Under the pieces are notes generated by a model. That model worked only from the letters and a program-made list of their open reading frames with translations. It was not told where the DNA came from and searched no databases. From an uncultured Draconibacterium sp. (GTDB taxonomy: Bacteria; Bacteroidota; Bacteroidia; Bacteroidales; Prolixibacteraceae), in contig NZ_OY771649.1 of NCBI RefSeq assembly GCF_963674925.1, forward strand, positions 620,001-684,000: 64,000 bases of DNA, read 5' to 3'. Of this stretch, positions 45,201 through 53,458 are shown in pieces. Numbering within the stretch: position 1 is the first letter of the stretch; each line of letters starts with the position of its first letter. The translations under genes and the position numbers were made by a program.

Positions 45201-45768
45201 AAAAATACTGGCCAGCCGTTTGGGGTACCGGATAACCAAAAACTTTGCTTTCCGTTGTATGAACCGTTTGTTTGATGAGCCGCTGGCGGTATTTAACGAG
45301 CGTATGCTGAAGCCGGAGTTGCAGGGAATGGATGATTATGTTGACGGTATTAATAACATCACTGAAGCCATGCAACGTGCTGCGCTGCCATTCTTTGAGG
45401 ATGGAAGTGTTGAGTCTGCTATTCCACCGCTGAAAGTGTTGCTGCATGTTATGGCATACGGTCATTACGAAGGCAAAGATATCAGCGATCCGGAACTGCG
45501 TAAATTATTCGAAAGGGAAGAGGTACTAAAAAGCGACTGGTATAAAGCCCGCCTGAAACTGAAACAAGACAAGGATATTGCTTTCCTTGTGGAGCAAATC
45601 GGTTATCTGGAGGACTTTAAAAACAACGAAAATAACGCTGCGCTGGTTGCCGAAATGGATATTGATGGTCGATTGGCAAAAGCTAAAGAGCGCCTGAAAA
45701 ATGTAGAATCGAAACAGTACCTGAAAGATTTGGTTGGCACTATTGGTGTTGATCCGCTGTGTAAGTAA
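42295..45768 (+). CDS. Very large cytoplasmic protein, probable PPi-type phosphoenolpyruvate carboxykinase
   Basis: 1157 residues, no signal peptide or membrane helix. A P-loop-like GGGKSEISKS (from about residue 495) and well-marked blocks such as VKRHYRGNEEKGLKWRELF, VWPVNAVLPGRRNNPSDKKAGIRPLAVYNP and ITGKSPSTTGAGLEGALTKGPFNML suggest an enzyme acting on phosphorylated metabolites. Size and these blocks fit the unusual pyrophosphate-dependent PEP carboxykinases (known from Entamoeba and Propionibacterium, about 1100-1200 residues), which interconvert PEP, CO2 and phosphate with oxaloacetate and PPi. I recognise this from memory and length rather than from an alignment. It is a single-gene unit with its own promoter and terminator. 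Confidence 0.55.
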   Translation: MSKNSASSKQTRRDRRDMIQYINLQLASLGQPTFNDDSDSGTKYANSKFQELTEGLVRSFQEKSRLLSEHMSPADERIQHFIDDYLKELEFNKPYRLPNNTLVLNQKKMARELSLPPNGNEFKSDLLSSYRLKQGILNNPAKDKRTTQGTFHIVRGGLPVPADKKEVPKITFAHLLHTALKPTDELMTLPFTSAQDEKAKVMVSLLLRPVVCPEVPGIISEKSMEVRFFAPGSLVSNLDFVETIFGNAGDPNLAVNDAALDVEHWTGHTGCIILAPHLTTLKKKDVGLPHYDDASERQKRDGMCWKDKNELYNDGSAFKLTCRDERGVVVTIIADNYYGYSKKEIKTQISYSANLYGLVEEEHAGGAIAFPRGNMSDSVFGTNFTKKFDQPYSFDEAKKLLGNRIEVQEGNYAIDKKYPDVVYIPENADLDVEKSAVSWKYKNKDYSLKLSPSKVYVHPTGHKFQLVKHPTQAMWRIIDTAPEGMFCHKPSTVSGGGKSEISKSMQNAIKYGSFYIENLEQVENMVDEIINKDYSNRWKEVRPDADPSRSFLSKERTLGSAVKLLTPSDQYSDEYNKFLQDLPDNVRTLAFFVKRHYRGNEEKGLKWRELFNVEIVNGRPGNVLRYKHNPIAASYVRIGFNEEGRWYLHKLRSDFVPSMKIQTEDDISATITVPSNRLKDLNKEYNNPSVKLVANCESYLFQRPDEAVIRGYDKEAEKEIVDNNTFLTNYEPLTRENAIELIEDAISFEKYTKPVKNFITEVAESDSDKYFVTPSHPRIVDGEPTKNPRYLQRNIFKEETQDAYLGEIGVRLYRKIKDKDPVVWPVNAVLPGRRNNPSDKKAGIRPLAVYNPIHYQELPELFMDFVASITGKSPSTTGAGLEGALTKGPFNMLVPTTDLNNALLSYILTEYQGFSSAAGYIGSENRFDHDISILIPEIWARLVPEDRDPKKLIENGCLEKLEDFEYNGQKILASRLGYRITKNFAFRCMNRLFDEPLAVFNERMLKPELQGMDDYVDGINNITEAMQRAALPFFEDGSVESAIPPLKVLLHVMAYGHYEGKDISDPELRKLFEREEVLKSDWYKARLKLKQDKDIAFLVEQIGYLEDFKNNENNAALVAEMDIDGRLAKAKERLKNVESKQYLKDLVGTIGVDPLCK

Positions 45769-45796
45769 GAGATAGATTCTTTTATAATAATAGTAT

Positions 45797-45833
45797 AGGT
45801 TCCGTTTGTTGATACGAACGGAACCTTTTTTTT
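45797..45833 (+). terminator. Terminator of the PPi-PEPCK-like gene
   Basis: A perfect 10-bp stem (AGGTTCCGTT at 45797-45806, AACGGAACCT at 45817-45826) followed by eight T residues, 28 bp after the stop. Confidence 0.9.
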
Positions 45834-45910
45834 ATGGCTACTTGTAAACATTTGGCAGATTATTGTGGTTATTATTCCGTAATTAAACTCCATTAACTGA
45901 ATAAATAGAA

Positions 45911-46531
45911 ATGAATTCAAGAAAACTCTCGATCATTACCGGAATCAGCTATCTGATCATATTTTTTGCGGCCATTTTTGCCAATTTTGTTATGCTTGAG
46001 TCACTAAAACAAAATCCGCTCGAAACGATCAGGCTTAATCATATGGCTGTGCGCTTTGGCATTTTAGCCTTTTTAATCACTGTCCTGTTCGATGTAGTTG
46101 TTGCGTGGGGTCTTTTTGATTTATACCGCAAGCATAAATTTACCCGTTTAAGTACCTATTTTAGGTTGATGCATGCAGCAATAATGGGTGTTGCGGTTTT
46201 TGCCCTGGTGCTTACGTTAAACCTTAATTCGGTAGATGAAATTTTGTACCAGGTAAATGTGTTCGAAATAATCTGGCTGATTGGTTTGTTCTTTTTTGGT
46301 GCGCACTTAATCTTACTTTCCAATATCATTCAAAAGCCTAAATGGATTGCAACCTTTCTTTTCATTGCCGGAGTTATGTATATGGTTGATACTGCAGCAC
46401 ATTTTTTGTTGCCTAACTATGCCGATTTTGCCGGAATATTCCTTGCTCTGGTAGCTGTTCCAAGTATTTTGGGAGAAATGGCTTTTACGGTTTGGTTGCT
46501 TGTAAAAGGCGGAAAGGATAAATCGAATTAG
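45911..46531 (+). CDS. DUF4386 membrane protein
   Basis: 206 residues with about six membrane helices. The start SIITGISYLIIFFAAIFANFV and the motif FLITVLFDVVVAWGLFDLYRKH are typical of DUF4386. No enzymatic motif is seen. The gene stands alone, 142 bp after the preceding stop and behind a strong terminator. Function unknown. Confidence 0.82.
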   Translation: MNSRKLSIITGISYLIIFFAAIFANFVMLESLKQNPLETIRLNHMAVRFGILAFLITVLFDVVVAWGLFDLYRKHKFTRLSTYFRLMHAAIMGVAVFALVLTLNLNSVDEILYQVNVFEIIWLIGLFFFGAHLILLSNIIQKPKWIATFLFIAGVMYMVDTAAHFLLPNYADFAGIFLALVAVPSILGEMAFTVWLLVKGGKDKSN

Positions 46532-46908
46532 ATTGATTTTAAGATTGAGTGAGATTGAATGGAGATTGAGTTAGAATGTCAAATTGTTAAACTGATAAAT
46601 TGTAATTCATTACTATCTAAACTCGACTCTTTTCTGTGAAACTTCGTGCTTTCTCTGTGGATCTCTGTGGTAAAAAAAATAATATGGAGACTGATTAACT
46701 TGAGATCGAAGATCTCTCCATTCAAACATCCCTCAATTACTCATTCAAAAATCCCCTCATTAACCCCTTTATTCTTTAACTTTTTCACCAGGTCAACTTT
46801 CCAAACTGAAGCTCCCGAAAACTATTTCAATGATTCTTTTTTACTATTTTCAGAAAAAAATGTAACTATCCGTTTTTAGCTTTACTAAATAGGAAAAAAC
46901 ACTGAAAA
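46532..46908. other. Repeat-rich intergenic stretch, no credible gene
   Basis: 377 bp. The first part repeats GATTGA four times (46531, 46543, 46553, 46564). A 10-bp periodic CTGTG repeat is at 46633-46671. A 77-codon frame at 46646-46879 has low-complexity content and no relatives that I recognise. Confidence 0.55.
46633..46671 (+). repeat. 10-bp periodic CTGTG repeat
   Basis: CTGTG, CGTG, CTGTG and CTGTG start near 46634, 46644, 46654 and 46664, i.e. every 10 bp, followed by an A-run. It looks like the CTCTGTG-rich intergenic repeats I remember from other Bacteroidota genomes. Confidence 0.6.
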
Positions 46909-47421
46909 GTGACGAAAGAAGAGAAATTTAATACGATTGTATCTGAGAACGGCGAGCGGATCCGCAATATCTGCAGGTATTACAATTCCAATGCTGAAGA
47001 TCAGAAAGACATGTACCAGGAGGTGCTTGTAAATATCTGGAAAAGCCTTGATAGTTTCAGGGGAGATTCGGCTATGAGTACCTGGGTTTACCGGGTGGCT
47101 GTAAACACGTCGTTAACCTTTACCGGAAAGGCTTTCAGGCACATGAAGCTAATGGTTGACGCCGACACCACAAACCTGAACTCGATACTGGACGATGAAA
47201 ACCTGAAACAAAAACTGGCCGAAGAAAAGCTGCTCGAACGTATGCAGCTTGAGCTTAATCAGCTGTCGGTAATCGATAAAGCATTGATATCGCTACTACT
47301 CGAAGGGCTTTCGATGAAAGAGATTGCCGAGGTTATTGGTATTACCGAGCCAAATGTAAAGGTGAAAATCCATCGTATTAAATCGCAATTAAAAGAAAAG
47401 CTGAAAGGAGAACAATTATGA
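46909..47421 (+). CDS. ECF-type RNA polymerase sigma factor
   Basis: 170 residues starting at a GTG (46909-46911). Region 2 is seen in ICRYYNSNAEDQKDMYQEVLVNIWKSLDSFRGDSAMSTWVYRVAVNTSL, region 4 in LSVIDKALISLLLEGLSMKEIAEVIGITEPNVKVKIHRIKSQLKEKL. It directs RNA polymerase to a small set of promoters. The next gene overlaps its stop (ATGA) and encodes a membrane protein, the usual place of a regulating partner. Confidence 0.92.
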   Translation: MTKEEKFNTIVSENGERIRNICRYYNSNAEDQKDMYQEVLVNIWKSLDSFRGDSAMSTWVYRVAVNTSLTFTGKAFRHMKLMVDADTTNLNSILDDENLKQKLAEEKLLERMQLELNQLSVIDKALISLLLEGLSMKEIAEVIGITEPNVKVKIHRIKSQLKEKLKGEQL

Positions 47422-47951
47422 CTGCACATGAATTTGATACCAACCTGAGTAAATTAACAGGAAAGCTAAAAAAGGAAGACAGGCATTATGCCACTATCGT
47501 AAAAGCAGTTCAGATTTTATACTGGCTTTTTATTCCATTGTTTATAGTGCGTACGATTAGGTATTACACCGATTCGCATAACATTAACAATTTAATTAGC
47601 GGAATTGCTCTTATTCTGGGATTTTTATTCATCGCGCTCTCTTTCCGAAAACTTTACAATGAATACCAGAATGTTGATTATGCATTGCCTACACTCGAAA
47701 TGCTGAAAAAAGCAGCCTATCGTTACCAGCCTTTCCAGAAAAGAGTATTGGGGGTTATTCCGGGCCTTTTATTAATGGATGTAGGTTTAACTTTCGAATG
47801 GATAGGTGAAGGCAGATCGGTACTCGATTCTCAGGTTTTCTTTCTCGGAGCAATACTTTTTGGAGTGATAATTGGACTTGTGATCTGGTATTTTAAATAC
47901 AAACCTTTGCGCGATAAAATTCTTGATCTGGTCAGGGAAATTGAGCGTTAG
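47418..47951 (+). CDS. Membrane protein, likely partner/anti-sigma of the ECF factor
   Basis: 177 residues. A soluble start (about 30 residues), a pair of membrane helices (ILYWLFIPLFIVRTI and NLISGIALILGFLFIAL), a charged middle and a second pair at the end (VLGVIPGLLLMDVGLTF, VFFLGAILFGVIIGLVIWY). Its ATG overlaps the sigma factor stop by 4 bp and follows a good AAAGGAG ribosome site, so the two are translationally coupled. It has no classical anti-sigma zinc motif, so the anti-sigma role is an inference from position. Confidence 0.7.
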   Translation: MTAHEFDTNLSKLTGKLKKEDRHYATIVKAVQILYWLFIPLFIVRTIRYYTDSHNINNLISGIALILGFLFIALSFRKLYNEYQNVDYALPTLEMLKKAAYRYQPFQKRVLGVIPGLLLMDVGLTFEWIGEGRSVLDSQVFFLGAILFGVIIGLVIWYFKYKPLRDKILDLVREIER

Positions 47952-47958
47952 CTTTCAT

Positions 47959-48126
47959 GAAATACCTGTTTCAACACGAGAAACAGGTACATACGGTTAA
48001 GAAATGTCTGCTCCATGTCGGGAAATAAATGCTTTAAGTCAAGAAATGAGTGCTTCAACTGAAGAAATGACACATTGAAGTCGGGAAATTACCACTTCAA
48101 CTCAAGAAATGAATTCTTCAACTCAG
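47959..48126 (+). repeat. Tandem array of eight degenerate 21-bp units
   Basis: Eight consecutive 21-bp units begin at 47959, 47980, 48001, 48022, 48043, 48064, 48085 and 48106. Each starts with GAAAT or GAAAC; the better-kept ones end with TTCAACTCAA or similar. There is no spacer between units. In one frame the units read as heptapeptides such as EMSASTE and EITTSTQ, but two units contain stops. Confidence 0.85.
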
Positions 48127-48129
48127 GTG

Positions 48130-48170
48130 AAAAAAAACGGCCTGCCCGAAAAGGATCGGGCAAGCCGTTG
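48130..48170 (-). terminator. Terminator of the susCD operon
   Basis: A GC-rich stem (AACGGC, one mismatch, TGCCCG paired with CGGGCA, one mismatch, GCCGTT) with an 8-base loop. On the minus strand it is followed by eight T residues. It lies 26 bp after the susD-like stop. Confidence 0.85.
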
Positions 48171-48195
48171 CAGCTTAACTTTAGACTTATAAGAA

Positions 48196-49776
48196 CTATT
48201 CTTCAATGTCCCACCAAACAGGAGTGGTCATATATTCATTTTCAAAAACGCCAAGCGCTTCTACTTTCGAGGCATTGTAATAACGCTCGTAATAGGCCAT
48301 CTGGTAACGACGTATATAGTCGTCATCCTGAGGGAAAGCAGTTTCGTAGACAAACGTCGGACGATCAAATCCTTTGTAAACGCCGGCAGTATAGTCGTAT
48401 GTTCCGTCAGGACCGATACAGTAATCGCAACGTCTCATATCTGTCCAAACTTCAGGACTGTAGGTACATGCAATGTATTTTTGCATCATTATGTGGCTCA
48501 ATGTCAAATCCGATGCAATTTGAACAACGGCTTCACTGGCCATAAAAGCAGCACTCTCTTCTGCCGGAATTCCCAGTTTGTCCATGTTTGCCTGAATCGC
48601 ATCGTGGTACGAAGTCAGCGCACTCTCCATACTTCCCTGGCGGAAATAGACTTCTGCTTCAATAAATTTCAACTCAGAATAAGAAAGCAGGAAATAAGGA
48701 GAATTTTTTTCAGTGTAAAACAATGGATTGTCTTCTGAAGAACGCATTCCAACATAATTTACATCGTCGGTGGTTGGCGCGTGATCTGCTTCGCTCAAAT
48801 CTACAGCAAACGAGAATTTGCCGGCATTGTCACCATCCAGAATTTTAGGAAGCAGCACCTCTGTACGTGGATCAACCACACGGCTGTTCCATGTTTCATC
48901 GCCACCGTTAATGGTGTCAACGGTATTCATCAGGTAATCTTTCCATAATTTGCCGGGTTTGTTCGAACTACTTACATTCTGACGTTGAATAGACCATCTT
49001 GCCGAAATGTCGCCATCTTCGCCAATGTATTCAGCATCGTCGTTGTTCGACTGGAATGATTTTTCAATATTTGAGAGAATTCCTGCAGGATTGTAGGCCA
49101 ACAGGTCAGTACCTTCAGCTTTTTTCGATAAGTGGCTCATAAAACGTGCTTTTGCACCATAGGCAAACTTAATCCACTTGTCGATATCGCCGTTATACAT
49201 TACATCGCCAACAGCCAGGTCAGGAGCATTTTCTCCCTGTGTTTTCTGAAGATCAGCTATACCTTCGTCAATTAACGGAAGAATCTGACTGTACACATAT
49301 TCAGCATCGTCGTAATCGGGCTGAATATTTCCGGCAATACCATCCTTGTAGGCAATATAACCATAGGCATCAACCAGCGAGCCGTTTCCAAATGCTTTAA
49401 GGATTTTACCAACGCCGGTGTAATGCCATGCATCAACGTCTTCGGCATCTTTCAGCATTTCTTCAATATTAACCCAGGCATAACCATACCAGCACTGCCA
49501 AACCCATGCATCAGCATTATTCGCAAATTGCCAGTTTTGAAACATATAGTAACGGTAGCCGGGGCGATAAGCGTAACCCAATTGCTGGGTAAGGTGAGCA
49601 GTACGTGTTCCGTGGCTACCATAAAAATCAACCGTTTCGGCTAAAATGTAGGGTAGACGTTGTTCCGGACCAGCCTCTTGAGGGGCGTTGGGAGAGTTGT
49701 TTATGTCGAGGTCATATTCGCAAGAGGTGAAAAACACCCCTATAAAAAACAGAAATAATATTGTTATCTTCTTCAT
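48196..49776 (-). CDS. SusD/RagB-like outer membrane lipoprotein
   Basis: 526 residues. The lipobox is IGVFFTSC. The SusD-type core (NSPNAPQEAGPEQRLPYILAE, many Trp/Tyr, LLSYSELKFIEAEVYFRQG) belongs to the SusD-like_2 branch. It forms the surface lid on the SusC-like barrel encoded just upstream and binds the imported ligand. It starts 12 bp after the susC-like stop and shares its terminator at 48130-48170. The branch includes peptide and glycan binders, so the substrate is open. Confidence 0.9.
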   Translation of the reverse strand: MKKITILFLFFIGVFFTSCEYDLDINNSPNAPQEAGPEQRLPYILAETVDFYGSHGTRTAHLTQQLGYAYRPGYRYYMFQNWQFANNADAWVWQCWYGYAWVNIEEMLKDAEDVDAWHYTGVGKILKAFGNGSLVDAYGYIAYKDGIAGNIQPDYDDAEYVYSQILPLIDEGIADLQKTQGENAPDLAVGDVMYNGDIDKWIKFAYGAKARFMSHLSKKAEGTDLLAYNPAGILSNIEKSFQSNNDDAEYIGEDGDISARWSIQRQNVSSSNKPGKLWKDYLMNTVDTINGGDETWNSRVVDPRTEVLLPKILDGDNAGKFSFAVDLSEADHAPTTDDVNYVGMRSSEDNPLFYTEKNSPYFLLSYSELKFIEAEVYFRQGSMESALTSYHDAIQANMDKLGIPAEESAAFMASEAVVQIASDLTLSHIMMQKYIACTYSPEVWTDMRRCDYCIGPDGTYDYTAGVYKGFDRPTFVYETAFPQDDDYIRRYQMAYYERYYNASKVEALGVFENEYMTTPVWWDIEE

Positions 49777-49788
49777 ATCTAATTCTTT

Positions 49789-52700
49789 TTAAAACTTAAC
49801 ATTTAAGCCGAATGAAACACTTGTAGTAGCAGGTACTCCGGCGTAATCAATTCCCGACGATCCGGCTCCCAGTACTCCTGAACCACCGGCACTAACTTCA
49901 GGATCCATTCCGTCGTAATTGGTAAACAGGAGTAAGTTGGTTCCTGTTAACGAAAGATCAATTCCCTTTACAAAACCAATGCGGTTGCAAAATGCTGCAG
50001 GTACGGTGTAGCTCAACGATGCAGAACGCAAACGGAACCAGTTAACGCTGGTAATGAATGGTTCGGCTTCTTTGGTGTAATAGTTTTGGTAATAATCCTG
50101 ATCAAGTGTGATCGTACTTGTAGTCGGTTCGTATTCACCGGTTTCGCTGTTTATCGTCACTCCTTCAAATGTTTGAGTATTACCGCGGTTTTCAGTGATT
50201 TTGCTCATTCCAGAGTAAGTCATTGCGTATTCAGTAGCATTATAAACATCGCCACCAATTCTTACATCAACTAAGAATGACAGGTTCCAGTTTTTATGTG
50301 TGATGCTGTTGTTCCAGCCGAAAAGCATATCCGGTTCGCGGTCGCCAACAACATTTGTTGCATCGGTTGAAGTAATCGGGCGTCCGGTGTCTGAATCCAG
50401 TATCAATTCACCATCATCAGTTCTTTCCCAACGTGTGCCGATTAAACCAAGGAAGATATCGTCGCCAATAGATGCCGGAGTTGCCGGTCCAACCTGAACG
50501 TCGGTTACATAAAGTAACTGAACACCTTCGGGAAGATCGGATACCGTTCCGTTATTATGCGAAATGTTTAAGGTTGTTTCCCAGTTCCAGTTGCGGTTCT
50601 GAATTGGTTTTCCGGTTAATGTTAACTCAAAACCTTTGTTGGTAACGGTTCCGAAGTTCGTATACTGGAAAATATAACCGGTAGCCATACTTACCCTTGG
50701 CGAAATGATCTGATCTTTACTTCGGGTATTGTAATACGTTAAATCAGCACCCAGTCGTCCGTTAAAGAAACGAAGGTCTAAACCAAGTTCGGTTGACTCA
50801 GTAGTTTCAGGAGCCAAATACGGGTTGCCACCAGTCCAGCTGTTGTTGTAACCACCACCGATTGTGTTTACTGTTTCTATGTAAGTTGCTGTTTGGTATA
50901 CAGGAGCATCTTTACCAACCTGCGACCAGGAAGCACGAATTTTACCAAATGAGAAAGTTTCTTTCAGGTCTTCGCCAAACAATTCAGAGAAAACAAAACT
51001 ACCGCTTACAGAAGGGTAGAAGAATGAACGGTTCTCTTCAGCCAGTGTAGATGACCAGTCGTTACGGCCTGTTACACTCATAAATAGCATGTTTTTGTAA
51101 CTGGCACTAAATTCACCGAAAGCACTGTACAATCTCTTTTTCGATTGGTAGTTGCTAAACGTTTGGTTTTCGCGGTCAGCGTTATTCACACTCATAAAAT
51201 CAGAAAGTAAGCCAATCGCACTTTGCCGTTGGCTGAAATAAGTTGTCTGCTCGTAGTTGTGTCCCAGCATTAAACCCAAATCAAAATCATCAACTTTTTT
51301 GTTGGCTGAAACAGTTAAGTTCGATGTAAGGATGTTGTTTTCTCTTTGCGACTCGGTTACAGCACCTTCGTCGTATGGAGGAGCTACTGCAGATCCCGGA
51401 GTTACAAGGTTACGCGAGAAGGTATTGTAATGGTCGATACCGGCGCGGTAAGTTGCACTCAACCATTCAGTAGGCTGCATAGTAACATAACCCGATCCGA
51501 TAAAACGGTGTACGTCGTCAGTAACCGGATTTTTATGAGCTGTCCAGTATGGATTGTCCACATCGTCTTCCGGATCAACATTTGGCAGAAGCGGAACACG
51601 TTGTCCACCTTCAATCCAATGGCTCATATCGTTCGATCGTGGCCATTGTAGCAAACTTAGCATTGCACCTGTTCCTCCCGATCCGTATAACCCCGATCCG
51701 GTAAGCGTTTTGGTAGTTTGCGAATAAATATAGTTGGTATTCATTCCGATTGTAAACCAGCCTTTTTTATGCTCGCCATTAAAACGAACAGAGTTGGTTG
51801 CATATTCCGTTGTTGGTACAATACCATTCTGGTCGAGACGGTGAACCGACATAAAGTAGCTTCCGTTTTCTGTTCCACCCGAAATGCTTCCGGTTACATC
51901 GTAAGAAAATGCTGGTTCAAAGAAATCTTCAAGGTTGTTGTAAATAGTTCCGGTAAGCGGAGCTCCCCACGATGATGTTGTTCCGTCGTCAAAAGCACCG
52001 TCGCTACCTTGTCCGTACATGGCTTGTTGCTCAGGTAATTTGTTGTACGTGTCAACTTTAAATTTCGAGCTAACATTGACCTGCATTGTTCCGGCTTCAC
52101 CTTTTTTAGTAGTAATTACAATTGCTCCGGCAGCTGCTTTTAAACCGTATAACGCTGCTGCTGCAGGGCCTTTAAGTACCGAAATCGACTCAATATCATC
52201 TGAGTTGATATCCATACCCCGGTTACCGCTGTAGGTTGAAGTTGCACTCAAGCCAGCGCCATAATCGGCACTTACTGTACTGTTGTCAATCGGAATACCA
52301 TCGACAATAAACAGTGGTTGGTTGTCACCAGAGAGTGAGGTGCTACCACGAATAATAATTTGCGACGATGTACCTGCACCACCACCTGAGTTAGTAACGT
52401 TAACACCGGCAATTTTACCGTTCAACGAGTTTATCAGGTTAGGCTGCTTAACTTTTACAAGCTCGTCGCCTGCAATTGCCTGAACGGCATAACCAAGGGC
52501 TTTGGTTTCTTTGCGGATACCCATTGCAGTTACCACAACTTCATCAACTTGTTCAGAAGATGGAGCAAGGAAAACTTCAAGGGTAGAAGAGGTGCCCACA
52601 AGAACCTCTTTCGATTCAAGTCCGATGTAAGAAACAACAAGTGTTGCCCCCTGTTCTACAGAAAGGGAAAATTCACCGTCGACATTCGTCACAGTTCCAT

Positions 52701-52848
52701 TTGAAGTCCCTTTTTCCAGTACTGTTACTCCGGGGAGTAAATCATTGGTAGATTGTTCTCGCACGACACCACTAATGGTGCGTTTCTGCGCCGTTGCAAA
52801 TAGTGTAACAGCGCTCATCAAGAAGATTGTGAATAAGAATCTTTTCAT
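49789..52848 (-). CDS. SusC/RagA-type TonB-dependent outer membrane transporter
   Basis: 1019 residues. Signal peptide, then a carboxypeptidase-regulatory-like domain (ISGVVREQSTNDLLPGVTVLEKGTSNGTV, about 24-105), the TonB-box region (VDEVVVTAMGIRKETKALGYAVQ), the plug (NLINSLNGKIAGVNV, IIIRGSTSL, PLFIVDGIPIDN) and a barrel of about 22 strands ending in VSFGLNVKF. Paired with the SusD-like lid it imports oligomers using TonB energy. No glycoside hydrolase is nearby; the neighbour is a gamma-glutamyltransferase, so a peptide-like ligand is possible. Confidence 0.95.
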   Translation of the reverse strand: MKRFLFTIFLMSAVTLFATAQKRTISGVVREQSTNDLLPGVTVLEKGTSNGTVTNVDGEFSLSVEQGATLVVSYIGLESKEVLVGTSSTLEVFLAPSSEQVDEVVVTAMGIRKETKALGYAVQAIAGDELVKVKQPNLINSLNGKIAGVNVTNSGGGAGTSSQIIIRGSTSLSGDNQPLFIVDGIPIDNSTVSADYGAGLSATSTYSGNRGMDINSDDIESISVLKGPAAAALYGLKAAAGAIVITTKKGEAGTMQVNVSSKFKVDTYNKLPEQQAMYGQGSDGAFDDGTTSSWGAPLTGTIYNNLEDFFEPAFSYDVTGSISGGTENGSYFMSVHRLDQNGIVPTTEYATNSVRFNGEHKKGWFTIGMNTNYIYSQTTKTLTGSGLYGSGGTGAMLSLLQWPRSNDMSHWIEGGQRVPLLPNVDPEDDVDNPYWTAHKNPVTDDVHRFIGSGYVTMQPTEWLSATYRAGIDHYNTFSRNLVTPGSAVAPPYDEGAVTESQRENNILTSNLTVSANKKVDDFDLGLMLGHNYEQTTYFSQRQSAIGLLSDFMSVNNADRENQTFSNYQSKKRLYSAFGEFSASYKNMLFMSVTGRNDWSSTLAEENRSFFYPSVSGSFVFSELFGEDLKETFSFGKIRASWSQVGKDAPVYQTATYIETVNTIGGGYNNSWTGGNPYLAPETTESTELGLDLRFFNGRLGADLTYYNTRSKDQIISPRVSMATGYIFQYTNFGTVTNKGFELTLTGKPIQNRNWNWETTLNISHNNGTVSDLPEGVQLLYVTDVQVGPATPASIGDDIFLGLIGTRWERTDDGELILDSDTGRPITSTDATNVVGDREPDMLFGWNNSITHKNWNLSFLVDVRIGGDVYNATEYAMTYSGMSKITENRGNTQTFEGVTINSETGEYEPTTSTITLDQDYYQNYYTKEAEPFITSVNWFRLRSASLSYTVPAAFCNRIGFVKGIDLSLTGTNLLLFTNYDGMDPEVSAGGSGVLGAGSSGIDYAGVPATTSVSFGLNVKF

Positions 52849-53360
52849 AGAGAATTATTTGTGTTATAAAAAATAAATTGTATATCTCTTGAATTATGTG
52901 TCTTTCAGGTTGTTATTTATGATTGTTTTGAATTTGTTGGATAACTAATTGATAATTGATTTGTTGTTTTGATAGCTTTTAGTTTTTAATTTATTCAATA
53001 TTGAATATAAGTGATTGCAATATTGATATTATGATGCAATATTGTAAAATATATTGAGAAATGACATCATATTGTATTATATATTATAAGTGTTAATAAA
53101 AATACTAATTTTAATTAAATAACAAACATGATTAACAACAGGGATTTTGACGGTGTGAAGCTTTCTTGAGAACAAGTAGTATGGGGTTGATTATTCGCAG
53201 ATATTATTAAAATATAGATGTTTAAAGGGTTTTCTTCGAATTTGTTTACTATTTTATGTATGCGCAAAATAAATATTAATGGACTGTTAAGGCTTCAAAT
53301 TTCAATTCTATAAATTTTTTATATTGAAATTAAATATGTATTACATATTTCTATAAATCA
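52849..53360. other. AT-rich control region upstream of susC, no gene seen
   Basis: About 510 bp, very AT-rich, with stops in all frames. It holds three CAATATTG boxes (52996-53044). I could not find a clean TAnnTTTG promoter for the susC-like gene. Confidence 0.5.
52993..53044. promoter_or_regulatory. Three CAATATTG palindromes upstream of susC
   Basis: CAATATTG occurs at 52996-53003 (inside the longer palindrome ATTCAATATTGAAT), 53018-53025 and 53037-53044, spaced 22 and 19 bp, the last two within TGCAATATTG. Such phased palindromes suggest an operator 150-200 bp upstream of the start codon. Confidence 0.45.
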
Positions 53361-53398
53361 TAAAGAGCTAATTAATAAATTGATTAATTAGCTCTTTA
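53361..53398. terminator. Terminator after the gamma-glutamyltransferase gene
   Basis: A perfect 16-bp AT-rich stem (53361-53376 with 53383-53398) and a 6-base loop, about 60 bp after the stop. It has A- and T-rich flanks and may work both ways. Confidence 0.75.
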
Positions 53399-53458
53399 TT
53401 GTTAGAATAAAAACAGCGGTTTTCTGATGTAGGAATCTGGTTTTCTATGATTTAGAGT

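Noticed and set aside
46646..46879. A 77-codon frame in the intergenic stretch
   Set aside because: It begins in a 10-bp repeat, has no ribosome site and low-complexity content; no family is recognised.
47959..48126. CRISPR array
   Set aside because: The 21-bp units follow each other without spacers and diverge from one another; no cas gene is in the window.
48075..48545. A 156-codon plus-strand frame over the repeat array and the end of susD
   Set aside because: Most of it is the antisense of the SusD-like gene and runs through its terminator.
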